Assembly (NCBI GenBank): GCA_019636755.1
Contig: JAHBWZ010000001.1
Span: 248,001 to 312,000 of the forward strand
Direction of reading: 5' to 3'
From: Phycisphaeraceae bacterium
GTDB lineage: Bacteria; Planctomycetota; Phycisphaerae; Phycisphaerales; SM1A02
Length of the DNA stretch: 64,000 nucleotides
The notes below the pieces were generated by a model. It was given only the letters and a program-made list of their open reading frames with translations. It made no database searches and was not told where the DNA came from. A program made the translations under genes and the position numbers. Positions 33,396 through 42,137 of the stretch are shown piece after piece (positions within the stretch are counted from its first letter, which is position 1; every line of letters starts with the position of its first letter).

Positions 33396-33535
33396 GGCAC
33401 AACGGTCGATTCCAGACCTTCGTCCGGCAAGTCAGGCGATCGCATGCGGTCCATGTGCCGCGGTTCCCGGACGCGCCGGCCGTACAGGCAGCAGGCACGG
33501 GCCCGCCCGTTCCCGCGGCTGGTCCGAGCGGCGGG

Positions 33536-35656
33536 TCAACTGAAGAGCCGCGCGACGTCGTTGTAGAACGTCACCACGAAGAGCGCCCCGATGATGGCCA
33601 GGCCGATCAGCAGCGCCGCGTTCTGGAAGGCGACCGACGGCGGCCGACCGGTGATCCGCTCGTAGACCAGGTACAGGAAGTGACCTCCGTCCACGATCGG
33701 CAGCGGCAGGAAGTTCAGCACGGCGAGGTTCACGCTGATCATCGCCAGCAGCAGGAGGAAGTAGAGGAAGCCGCGAGGCAGGATCTGGGTGCCGAGATCG
33801 ATGATCCCGATCGGCCCCCTGAGCTGGTCGATCCCGACGGAACGACGCAGGAGCCGGTCGATCGTCAGGTAGGTCCGCAGGACGAAGATCCGGGTCTCGT
33901 GGAAGCCCATCGCCACCGCCAGCAGCGGGTTCCCGGCGGCGCTGATCGTCTCCTGGAGCGGCTCGAAGAAGTACTCGTCGACCGGCGACGTCCAACCCAG
34001 CGCGTGCAGGCGCCGCACCTCGTCCGCCGAGAGCGGGAGCGTCTCGAACCACGGCTCCGCACCCGGTAGGCCGGAGTCGATCTCGAGCGTCACCTGCGCG
34101 CCCTCGCCGGCTGCATGGGCCGACTGCGTGGCCGCCCGCAGGGCCTCGCGCATCGTCGTCCAGTCCGACACCGCGCGATCCTCCACCCTGCGGACCACGG
34201 CCCCGGGCAGCACATCCATCCGTGCCGCCGCCGTCTCGACCATGTCCGGTCGCCCCCCGGCCACCGTCGTGCCCGCCGGGTCGTCGATCGTCCGCGTCAC
34301 CGGTCCGGCGAGCACGGCGCGATCGCGGATCGGGGCGACCTCCACCTGCAGAAGGCCGTCCCGCGACACGCGCGCTTCGAGTTCGAGGTCCTGCCCGTCG
34401 CGCCGGACGCCGATCGGCACGCGGCGCCCGCGATGTTCGCGGCAGGTGTCCCGCAGCTGCGTCCACCGCGGATACCTGATCGTCCCGATGCGCGCGATTT
34501 CGTCGCCCGGCATCAGCACGCCCGCGTTGAGCGATCGTGCGGGAACGCCGGTGATGCGCGTGGTCATCGCCATCCCGGCCAGTCCCGTGTCGAACACGCG
34601 CGACCCCTCCGCATCCACGTGGACGAGTCGCTCGAAGCCCGCCAGCGGGGCGAGCACCGCCTCGACCGGCGCGCCGCCGCCGGTCGGCGTCCACGTGGTC
34701 CGCATCGTGCGCCCGCCGGAGGCCCGGACCAGCGCATCGAACTCGGACCAGGTGCCGATCCTGATGCCGTCGACCTCCGCCAGGGTCATGCCCGCCCGGA
34801 CTCCCTGCTGCAGGAGTCCGGCACGCTCCAGGTATCTCTCGACCTCCGGTGTCGCGGCACGGCCGCCGACGAGATGCAGACTCCGGGCCGGATCGAATCC
34901 GAGCGTCAGCAGCCCGAGGCCCGGATGCCGGACCGGCGCCGCGCTGAACTCGATCTCATCGGGAACGCCGGGCCGACTGACCCGCAGGGTGACCGGGACA
35001 TCCTCGCGCGCCAGCGCCGCGGTCGTCTGCACATCGGCGAAGGATCGCACCGGGCGATCGTCGACGGCGACCACGCGGTCACCCGGCCGGAGCCCGGCCG
35101 CCAGGTCCGACCGACCGGCCGCCTGCGCGCGGCCCGCCGGGCCGGAAGGATCCACGGCGCCGATCACCGGGGCGTCCAGCCGCACGCCGACCATGAACAC
35201 GACGATGAAGAGCACCAGCGCCAGCAGCAGGTTCATCAGCACGCCCGCGGAGATCACGACCATCCGGCGCGGAATCGAACAGCGCTGATAGGACCGCGGC
35301 GCGGCCGAGGCCGCCGACGGATCCGTGTCGTCCTGGCCGAGCATCTTCACGAACCCGCCGATCGGCAGCACGCGCAGCGAGTATTCCGTCTCACCGATGC
35401 TGAACGTGCGCAGTTCCTCGTCGCTCAGCAGCGCCGGCTCCCGGCCGAGCCGCGCCCGCACGATCCGATCGCCGGACCCGAGCGCGAATCCGACGCCCTT
35501 CCGCCAGGAGAGGAGCGTCGGCCCCATGCCGATCGCGAACGCTTCCGTCCGGATCCCCGCCCACTTCGCGGCGATGAAGTGCCCGAGTTCGTGCACGAAG
35601 ATCAGCGCGCCGAAGCCGATGATCATGACAAGGACGGAGAGGAGGGTGATCAGCAT
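33536..35656 (-). CDS. rseP: RseP-type site-2 protease with several PDZ-like domains
   Basis: 706 residues, against about 450 in E. coli. The N-terminal HELGH zinc motif at 22-26 lies in the first membrane helix, and the C-terminus has NFLPLPIVDGGHFLYLVYE, the second zinc-ligand motif. Between them I see three clear PDZ-like units (about 165-240, 275-345, 365-435) and a weaker fourth (about 470-530), each with a 'GxxxGD-x-I/V' core such as GLRPGDRVVAVDDRPV. It cuts transmembrane substrates, classically an anti-sigma factor. It follows dxr by 44 bases. Confidence 0.9.
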   Translation of the reverse strand: MLITLLSVLVMIIGFGALIFVHELGHFIAAKWAGIRTEAFAIGMGPTLLSWRKGVGFALGSGDRIVRARLGREPALLSDEELRTFSIGETEYSLRVLPIGGFVKMLGQDDTDPSAASAAPRSYQRCSIPRRMVVISAGVLMNLLLALVLFIVVFMVGVRLDAPVIGAVDPSGPAGRAQAAGRSDLAAGLRPGDRVVAVDDRPVRSFADVQTTAALAREDVPVTLRVSRPGVPDEIEFSAAPVRHPGLGLLTLGFDPARSLHLVGGRAATPEVERYLERAGLLQQGVRAGMTLAEVDGIRIGTWSEFDALVRASGGRTMRTTWTPTGGGAPVEAVLAPLAGFERLVHVDAEGSRVFDTGLAGMAMTTRITGVPARSLNAGVLMPGDEIARIGTIRYPRWTQLRDTCREHRGRRVPIGVRRDGQDLELEARVSRDGLLQVEVAPIRDRAVLAGPVTRTIDDPAGTTVAGGRPDMVETAAARMDVLPGAVVRRVEDRAVSDWTTMREALRAATQSAHAAGEGAQVTLEIDSGLPGAEPWFETLPLSADEVRRLHALGWTSPVDEYFFEPLQETISAAGNPLLAVAMGFHETRIFVLRTYLTIDRLLRRSVGIDQLRGPIGIIDLGTQILPRGFLYFLLLLAMISVNLAVLNFLPLPIVDGGHFLYLVYERITGRPPSVAFQNAALLIGLAIIGALFVVTFYNDVARLFS

Positions 35657-35700
35657 GGTTGTTCTCCGGCATCGCGCGATACCAGGATCGCCCGTATCCG

Positions 35701-36957
35701 TTACGGGCGCGGTCGACGCTCCGGCACGGCGCAGGTCGCCGCGGCGGCGCAGCCCGGCGGGTCCGCCGCGGCCTCGGCGGCGATGAACCGGCGGGCCGCC
35801 GCGTCTGCTGCGCGGATGTCACTCTCATCGGTCAGCGGGCCCGCCGGGATCCGCTCGATCGCCTCCGCGACGAGTTCGACGATACGCCCGAGGGGAATGC
35901 CCCCGCCCAGGAAGAGCGCCACCGCCGCTTCGTTCGCCGCATTGAAGATCGCGCCGGCGGTCCCGCCGAGCGCCAGGACGCGCCGGGCCAGCCGGATCGC
36001 GGGAAACCGGCGGTCGTCGATCGCCCTGAACTCCAGGGCGCCGATGGACTCCAGGTCGAGACGGCCGAGGGCGGGACCGGCGGCATCGCCGACCAGCGCC
36101 TGCCGGATCGGGATGCGCATGTCGGCGGGACCGAGCTGCGCGATCATCGAACCGTCGCCGAACTCGACGATCCCGTGGACCAGGGACTGCGGATGCATGA
36201 TCGCGCTGATGTCCTGCGGCGCGAGCGAGAAGAGCCAGTGCGCCTCGATGATCTCCAGCGCCTTGTTCATCATGGTCGCGGAGTCGATCGTCACCTTCGG
36301 TCCCATCGCCCACGTCGGATGCCGCAGCGCCTCCGCCGGCGTCGCGTGCCACGCCCGGTCGTGATCCCAGTCACGCAGCGCGCCGCCGGACGCCGTCAGA
36401 ATGATTCTCCGGACGTCGCTGCGGCGCGCGCCCGCCAGGCACTGGTGGACGGCGGCGTGTTCCGAGTCAATCGGAATGATGCGGGCACCGCTCGCCGCCG
36501 CCGCCGGGAGCACGAGCGCCCCGCCGGCGACCAGCGACTCCTTGTTCGCCAGCGCCACGTCGACACCGGCCCGCACCGCCATGAGCGTCGCCCGGAGCCC
36601 CGCCGCGCCGACGACTGCGTTCACGAGGAGATCCCCCGGTCGCAGCCGCGACACGAGCACGCCGATGCCTTCGTCACCGGCCAGGACTTCGATGGGATGA
36701 TCCGCTGCCGAGGCGATGCGGGCGATCGACGCGCGAAGCGCCGGGAGTCCGGGTGACCCGGTATCGGCGAGTGCGACGGCGCGGGCACCGGTGGCATGCG
36801 CGGCCGCGGCCAGCGGCTCCGCACGCGATCCGCCGGCCAGCCCGATCACGTCGAAGCGGCAGCCTCGCTCCCGCTCCAGCTGCGCCATCACCTCCAGCGT
36901 GCTCGCGCCGATCGACCCGGTCGCCCCGAGCAGGAGCACGCGCCGCGGCGCGCTCAT
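35701..36957 (-). CDS. dxr: 1-deoxy-D-xylulose 5-phosphate reductoisomerase
   Basis: 418 residues. The NADPH-binding N-terminus is LLLGATGSIGASTLEVM. The metal and substrate sites are visible: ALANKESLVAGG, IPIDSEHAAVHQCL, ILTASGGALRDW, KVTIDSATMMNKALEIIEAHWLF and MHPQSLVHGIVEF. It commits DXP to the MEP isoprenoid pathway, which supplies UppS. The C-terminal ~20 residues are Ala/Arg-rich and extra. It overlaps the end of rng by four bases (ATGA) and precedes rseP. Confidence 0.96.
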   Translation of the reverse strand: MSAPRRVLLLGATGSIGASTLEVMAQLERERGCRFDVIGLAGGSRAEPLAAAAHATGARAVALADTGSPGLPALRASIARIASAADHPIEVLAGDEGIGVLVSRLRPGDLLVNAVVGAAGLRATLMAVRAGVDVALANKESLVAGGALVLPAAAASGARIIPIDSEHAAVHQCLAGARRSDVRRIILTASGGALRDWDHDRAWHATPAEALRHPTWAMGPKVTIDSATMMNKALEIIEAHWLFSLAPQDISAIMHPQSLVHGIVEFGDGSMIAQLGPADMRIPIRQALVGDAAGPALGRLDLESIGALEFRAIDDRRFPAIRLARRVLALGGTAGAIFNAANEAAVALFLGGGIPLGRIVELVAEAIERIPAGPLTDESDIRAADAAARRFIAAEAAADPPGCAAAATCAVPERRPRP

Positions 36958-39869
36958 TCGCCGTCGTCTCCACCACCCGATCCGCGCGCCGCACCCGCCG
37001 GTACGCTCCGACGTGCGCCGCCGTAGAGCGTCCGCCGCCGTTTCGCGGCGGGCTCCGGCGCGGAGGCAGGCGCGGTCCCGGCGCCACCAGCGGCCGATGC
37101 GGGTTTCGCCGCGGCGGCATCGCCTCCGCCCTTCACCTTGCGCCCACCGCGCTTGCGGCGCGCCGCCAGCCGTTCACCGGTCGGCTCCGATGTCTCCCGG
37201 GATGCACCCGGTCCGGGCGGCTGCGCCGCGGCCACCGCCGGCGTGGCGGGCTTCGCCGCGCCGTCCTTGCCGCGACCGCGCCGCCGGCGCTTCTTGCCGC
37301 CCCGGGACGGTCCACCGTCCGCGTCGATCGACGGCGGCTCGGCACCCGGTGTCCCGGCCACGATCACGGCGGGCTCGGGCTGGTCCGGCCCGGTCGTCGA
37401 CCGCACGTCGTCCTCGCTGTCGCCGGACGGCACCTCGCCGCGCCCGCGCCGATTGCGCCGTCCGCCGCGTCGACGCCGCCGTCGCTTCCGTTCCCCCGGC
37501 TCGACCCCCGGCGCACCACCGCCGGACGACGGCAGGTCCCGGTCAGTCTCGTCGGTGTCGCCGTCGTGGTCGGCGTCACGACGCTCGTCAGCCACATCGT
37601 CCTCAGCGCCGCCGTCGTCGATCGCCCCGGCACGACGGGCGCCGGACACCGAGATCGACAGGGCGCGGTCGACGGCGCCGTCCATGGTGGTCGCCGGGCC
37701 GTCTTCGTGCGGCACAACGGTGGCGGTGGGAACCGGCGGGTACAGCCGGACGACGAGATTGGCGTCGTCCGCGCTCAGTCGGGACATGTGGCCGCGTGCC
37801 TCGATGCCGTTCTCTCCACATCGCTCCAGCACGTCGCGCGACGCCACCCCGAGGTGCTTCGCGATCTGGTGCACGCGCGTGTCCTCGCTGAACACCGGGA
37901 CCGGAACCGCCTCGACGGTCTCCGGCGGCGCCGCGTCGATATCGTCCGCCGGCACCGACACCGTGTCCGGCGCGTCCGCGCCACCCCGGCGGCGCCGGCG
38001 GCGGCGCCGCCGCCCCTTCTTGAGACCGCTTTCGGTCGGCGTGGCCGCACCCGGCCCGTCCGCTCCGGCAGCCTCGCGCGCCTCCACCTCCGGTCCGGCG
38101 TCCTCGTCCTCCAGGTCCTCCTCGTCATCGAGTCCCTCGATGCCCTCGAGGAATGATCCGGAGATCGCGATCTCTGTCGCGTCGGCCGGTCCGCGTCGCC
38201 GGCGACGCCGGCGACGCCGGCCTCCGCCGGCGGCCGCCGGAACATCGGCTTCCTCGTCCAGTTCCGGCCGGTCTGCGTCCCTGATCAGATCATCGACCGA
38301 CGGTGCTCGTCCCGGTGCGAGCGCGGCGACCTCGATGTCCGCGTTCCGTTCGTCATAGGCGTAGAAGTCGACGCGGCCGGCCTCGATGTCCTCGCTGACG
38401 CGGATGTCGACGCGCTTTCCGCTGGACTCCTCGATGTCGACGAGTTCGCGGCGCTTCCGCGAGAGGAGCAGCGACGCGACGCGCGGTGAACAGACGGCTT
38501 CAACGCGGTGCACCCGCGCCTGGTCGAGCAGGTACCCGAGGTGGCGCGTGATCTCGGCGGCGAGCGTCTCCGGTGCCCGGACCTCCCCGCGTCCCGCGCA
38601 GGTCTGACACGGGATGAAGTAGCTCTTGCGCAGGCTCGGCCGCATGCGCTGCCGCGTCATCTCGAGCAGGCCGAACTCCGAGATCCGGCCGATCGTCGTG
38701 CGGGCGCGATCGCTCTTGAAGTGCTCGCGCATCCGGTCCTCGATCGCCTTTCGATGCTTGCCGGACCGCATGTCGATGAGATCGAAGACGAGCAGGCCGC
38801 CGAGATCGCGCAGCCGGAGCTGCCGGCAGATCTCGTCGACCGCCTCGCAGTTCGTCCGGTAGGCATTCGTCTCGCTGTCGCGCGCCGACCGGCTCCGGCC
38901 GCTGTTGACGTCGATGGCGACCAGGGCCTCGGTCTGTTCGATCACCAGGGCGCCGCCGGACGGCAGCGGGACCTCGCGGGAATGGATCAGTTCGATCTGC
39001 CGCTCGATGTCGAACGCGTGGAAGATCGGGGCACGCCGCCGGTATCGCACCACCGGTGGCGCGGAACGCGGGGCGATCACCCGGAGAAACGCGGTCAGCC
39101 GGTTGTATGCCGACTCCGAGTCCACGATGATCGCGCGGAGCGACGGTCGCATCACGTCCCGGACGGTCCTGATCAGAAGGTCCGATTCCGTGTAGAGCGG
39201 ACAGGGCGCGCCGACCTTCCTGATGCGGTCATCGATCAGTTTCCAGAGCCTCTGGAGGTACGCGATGTCGCGCTTCAGTTCGGTCTTGGGCTTTCCGATG
39301 CCGGCGGTGCGCAGGATGAATCCGAACCCCTCGGGAAGCTCGATCGTGTCGAGCGTCTTGCGCATTTCGCGCCGGATCTGGTCATCCTCGATCTTCCGGG
39401 AGACACCGACCTTGTCCATCTCCGGCATGAGGACGAGGAGTCGCCCCGGGAGAGACACGTAACTGGTGAGGGTCGGACCCTTCGTACCGATGCCCTCCTT
39501 GAGCACCTGCACGATGATCTCGTCGCCGCGGCGCAGCGCCTCCTGGATGGACGGGCGCTCACGGCGAGGGGTCTTCTTGCCCACGCGCTCGGTCCGGTCG
39601 CCGCCGGGGAAGTAGCGTGGATGCAGGTCGGAGATGTGAAGAAACCCGTTGATCCCGCGGCCATAGTCGATGAAGGCCGCCTGGATCGCAGGCTCGACGT
39701 TGATCACCCGACCCTTGTAGATGTTTCCGACATTTGTCGCCGTCTGGACGCGCTCTGCATAGAGCTCTTCCAGATGACCGTCTTCAAGAATGGCGATCCG
39801 GCACTCGTCGCCGGGCACATCGTTGACGATCATCAGTTCCGACGGCTCGTTCCTGCTGGTCTGAGCCAC
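36954..39869 (-). CDS. rng: RNase E/G family ribonuclease with IF2-N-like module
   Basis: 971 residues from a GTG; an ATG twelve codons in is possible. An S1-like RNA-binding region is at about 40-125 (GNIYKGRVINVEPAIQAAFIDYG). The nuclease core has AIDVNSGRSR and LLVFDLIDMRSGKHRKAIE with the catalytic Asp residues, and FIPCQTCAGRG, the zinc-link CxxC. Beyond about 520 the protein is disordered, acidic and Arg-rich. At about 662-708 it holds VHQIAKHLGVASRDVLERCGENGIEARGH…, like the IF2 N-terminal fold. Several poly-Arg blocks follow, a likely RNA-binding or partner scaffold. It cleaves mRNA and processes rRNA. First gene of rng-dxr-rseP. Confidence 0.92.
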   Translation of the reverse strand: MAQTSRNEPSELMIVNDVPGDECRIAILEDGHLEELYAERVQTATNVGNIYKGRVINVEPAIQAAFIDYGRGINGFLHISDLHPRYFPGGDRTERVGKKTPRRERPSIQEALRRGDEIIVQVLKEGIGTKGPTLTSYVSLPGRLLVLMPEMDKVGVSRKIEDDQIRREMRKTLDTIELPEGFGFILRTAGIGKPKTELKRDIAYLQRLWKLIDDRIRKVGAPCPLYTESDLLIRTVRDVMRPSLRAIIVDSESAYNRLTAFLRVIAPRSAPPVVRYRRRAPIFHAFDIERQIELIHSREVPLPSGGALVIEQTEALVAIDVNSGRSRSARDSETNAYRTNCEAVDEICRQLRLRDLGGLLVFDLIDMRSGKHRKAIEDRMREHFKSDRARTTIGRISEFGLLEMTRQRMRPSLRKSYFIPCQTCAGRGEVRAPETLAAEITRHLGYLLDQARVHRVEAVCSPRVASLLLSRKRRELVDIEESSGKRVDIRVSEDIEAGRVDFYAYDERNADIEVAALAPGRAPSVDDLIRDADRPELDEEADVPAAAGGGRRRRRRRRRGPADATEIAISGSFLEGIEGLDDEEDLEDEDAGPEVEAREAAGADGPGAATPTESGLKKGRRRRRRRRRGGADAPDTVSVPADDIDAAPPETVEAVPVPVFSEDTRVHQIAKHLGVASRDVLERCGENGIEARGHMSRLSADDANLVVRLYPPVPTATVVPHEDGPATTMDGAVDRALSISVSGARRAGAIDDGGAEDDVADERRDADHDGDTDETDRDLPSSGGGAPGVEPGERKRRRRRRGGRRNRRGRGEVPSGDSEDDVRSTTGPDQPEPAVIVAGTPGAEPPSIDADGGPSRGGKKRRRRGRGKDGAAKPATPAVAAAQPPGPGASRETSEPTGERLAARRKRGGRKVKGGGDAAAAKPASAAGGAGTAPASAPEPAAKRRRTLYGGARRSVPAGAARGSGGGDDGE

Positions 39870-40266
39870 GTAGGCAATCCCTTGCTCGGAGGACGTGAGC
39901 TCCCTCCCGTGCCGCCGCCGCGCTCGGGCCTCGCGGGGTCGCCGGCCTGGCGGTCCCCGCAGCCCGATCGTGACGCAGTCGCCTCCGCGACCCGGCGCGC
40001 GCCGGCCAGGCGCCCGTGACGGGCGACCGGTGACCGGGGACAGCGGGAATCAGGAGCGGGTCCGGCGACAGCACGAAAGAGAAATCCGGTGTTCAATTCC
40101 CGATCTCCGCGGATCCGGACACTCCGGGGTTCCGGTGGGACGCGTCGCCGCGTCTCGACATCCCGCGACTGCCACGAGAATCGGGGCAACGGGCACCGGG
40201 CGGATGATCGAGGGGGTCATTGGTTGGTTCGGGTCAGTCCTGCCCAGGATGTCACGATCCGCCGGC
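39870..40266. other. Intergenic region upstream of rng
   Basis: No gene is supported. On the minus strand it is the leader of the RNase gene; long leaders used for feedback control are known for rne in other bacteria, but nothing here proves it. A minus-strand TTGAAC near 40092 could be a -35 box; no convincing -10 is seen at 17 bases. The ptsI stop lies at 40267. Confidence 0.35.
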
Positions 40267-42024
40267 TCAGTCCTCCGTCCAGCATTCGTCGGGATCGGGA
40301 ATCACCTGGCCAAGTTCTTCGCGCAGGCACCGCAGCACCTGCCGCTCGGAATCGAACGAACCCACCCTGCGGGCGAGCCGCTCGCACTGTTCGATATCGA
40401 CCGCCCGGATCACCCGCTTCACGGCGGGTATACGGCCCGCGGAGAGCGACAGGGTACGCAGACCGAGCCCGAGGAGCAACATGGTGAAGGAGGGCTCGCT
40501 GGCCAGTTCGCCGCAGAGGCTGGTCTCGACCCCGAACCGCCGCCCGGTCCGGATGACCGCCTTGACGAGCTGGATGACCGCCGGGTTGGCGCCGGTGTAG
40601 AGGTTCGCGACCCGCTCGTTGCCGCGGTCGACCGCCAGCGTGTACTGGATCAGGTCGTTCGTCCCGATCGAGAAGAACGACACCTCCCGCGCGAAGCTGG
40701 ACGCGAGGAGCGCCGCGCTGGGCACCTCCACCATCATGCCGACCGGGATGGCCGGATCGAACTCGACGCCCTCCTCGCCCAGTTCCTCCATGACGTCGCC
40801 GAGCACCATCCGCGCCTGCCGGAGTTCGAGCGCGGTCGAGATCAGCGGAAACATGACCCGGACCGGCCCCAGCGCGGAGACACGGAGAATCGCCCGGAGC
40901 TGCGTCCGGAACATCGGCAGGTTCTGCAGGCAGTACCGGATGCTCCGCAGCCCGAGCATGGGGTTGCGTTCCGGGTCGGCCGCCCGCTCCTGCGTGTACT
41001 TGTCCGCGCCCAGGTCGAACGTCCGGATCGTCAGCGGCCGCCCTTCGAGCAGTTCGATCGACCGGCGATACTCCTCGAAGTGATCCTGTTCCGTCGGCGG
41101 CGACGGCCGGGTCAGGTAGAGATACTCCGTCCGGAAGAGCCCGACCCCCTCCCCGCCCTGGGCGAGGAGCAGCGGAATCTCGTGGGCGAACTCGATGTTG
41201 CCCATCAGCCGGATCCGTGTCCCGTCCCGGGTCACCGGATCCAGGTGCGCCATCTCGGCCAGGCGGCGCGAGCGCTCGCGGGACCGCAGCGCGGAGCGTT
41301 CGTAGCGGCTCAGTGTCTCCGGGTCCGGTCGCACCACGGCGATGCCGGAGTCGCCGTCCACGATGACGAGGTCGCCGTCGCGCACCGCGCTGCTGAGCCG
41401 CTGCAGGCCCAGGACCACCGGGATGCCGAGCGCGCTGGCGACGATGGCGGTATGGCTCGTCCGTCCGCCGGCATCCAGGGCAAGGCCGCGGACCTTCTGG
41501 AGATCGAGCGACGCGGCCGCCGCGGGCGTCAGTTCATGGGCGACCACGACCACGCTTCCCTCCACGCGGGCCAGGCGATCCTCCTGCTTTCCAAGCAGGT
41601 GCACCAGGAGCCGGTGTTCCAGGTCGTGCAGGTCGCTCGCCTTCTGCCGCAGCACCTCCGTGTCCATCTGCCGGAACCGGTCGGCGACCTGCCTGAACCC
41701 GGTCGCGACGGCGTAGACCGCGGTCATGTGGTCCGCCCGGATCCGGGTCCGGATCGGGTTGGTGATCGACGGATCCCGGATCAGCGCCAGGTGGAAGTCG
41801 AAGATCTTCGCCGGCTCCGGTCCGAGACGGGCTTCCGCGCGATCGCGGTCCGCCTGGATGTCGCGCTGCGCCTTCTTGAACGCGACGTCCAGGCGGTCGA
41901 GCTCCCGCTCAACGCCTGATTCCTCAACGTGTTCCGGAGAAATCCGCTCCAGCGTGTCTTCGAGCACGAATGCCCGGGCGACCACGACGCCGGGAGCAAC
42001 GGGGATGCCCTTGACGATATCCAT
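40267..42024 (-). CDS. ptsI: PTS enzyme I (phosphoenolpyruvate-protein phosphotransferase)
   Basis: 585 residues, full length. The phospho-His domain has ALDAGGRTSHTAIVASALGIPVVLG with the active-site His near 188. The PEP-binding barrel has LMGNIEFAHEIPLLLAQGGEGVGLFRTEYLY, IRTFDLGADK, NPMLGLRSIRYCL, MMVEVPSAALLA and FFSIGTNDLIQYTLAVDR, ending in SLCGELASEPSFTMLLLGLGLRTLSLS. It moves phosphate from PEP to HPr. Neither ptsH nor any EII gene is next to it, so it may serve a regulatory PTS or partners encoded elsewhere. Confidence 0.95.
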   Translation of the reverse strand: MDIVKGIPVAPGVVVARAFVLEDTLERISPEHVEESGVERELDRLDVAFKKAQRDIQADRDRAEARLGPEPAKIFDFHLALIRDPSITNPIRTRIRADHMTAVYAVATGFRQVADRFRQMDTEVLRQKASDLHDLEHRLLVHLLGKQEDRLARVEGSVVVVAHELTPAAAASLDLQKVRGLALDAGGRTSHTAIVASALGIPVVLGLQRLSSAVRDGDLVIVDGDSGIAVVRPDPETLSRYERSALRSRERSRRLAEMAHLDPVTRDGTRIRLMGNIEFAHEIPLLLAQGGEGVGLFRTEYLYLTRPSPPTEQDHFEEYRRSIELLEGRPLTIRTFDLGADKYTQERAADPERNPMLGLRSIRYCLQNLPMFRTQLRAILRVSALGPVRVMFPLISTALELRQARMVLGDVMEELGEEGVEFDPAIPVGMMVEVPSAALLASSFAREVSFFSIGTNDLIQYTLAVDRGNERVANLYTGANPAVIQLVKAVIRTGRRFGVETSLCGELASEPSFTMLLLGLGLRTLSLSAGRIPAVKRVIRAVDIEQCERLARRVGSFDSERQVLRCLREELGQVIPDPDECWTED

Positions 42025-42137
42025 GGAGCGGTCGGGAGTATACCGGCGGCGGATGCGCTTCCCGGCACGGACCGGTGCCTCACCCGGGACTGTGATCCCG
42101 GCGCCGGATCCCGCGCGCTGCGCGATCCGTCACCGTC

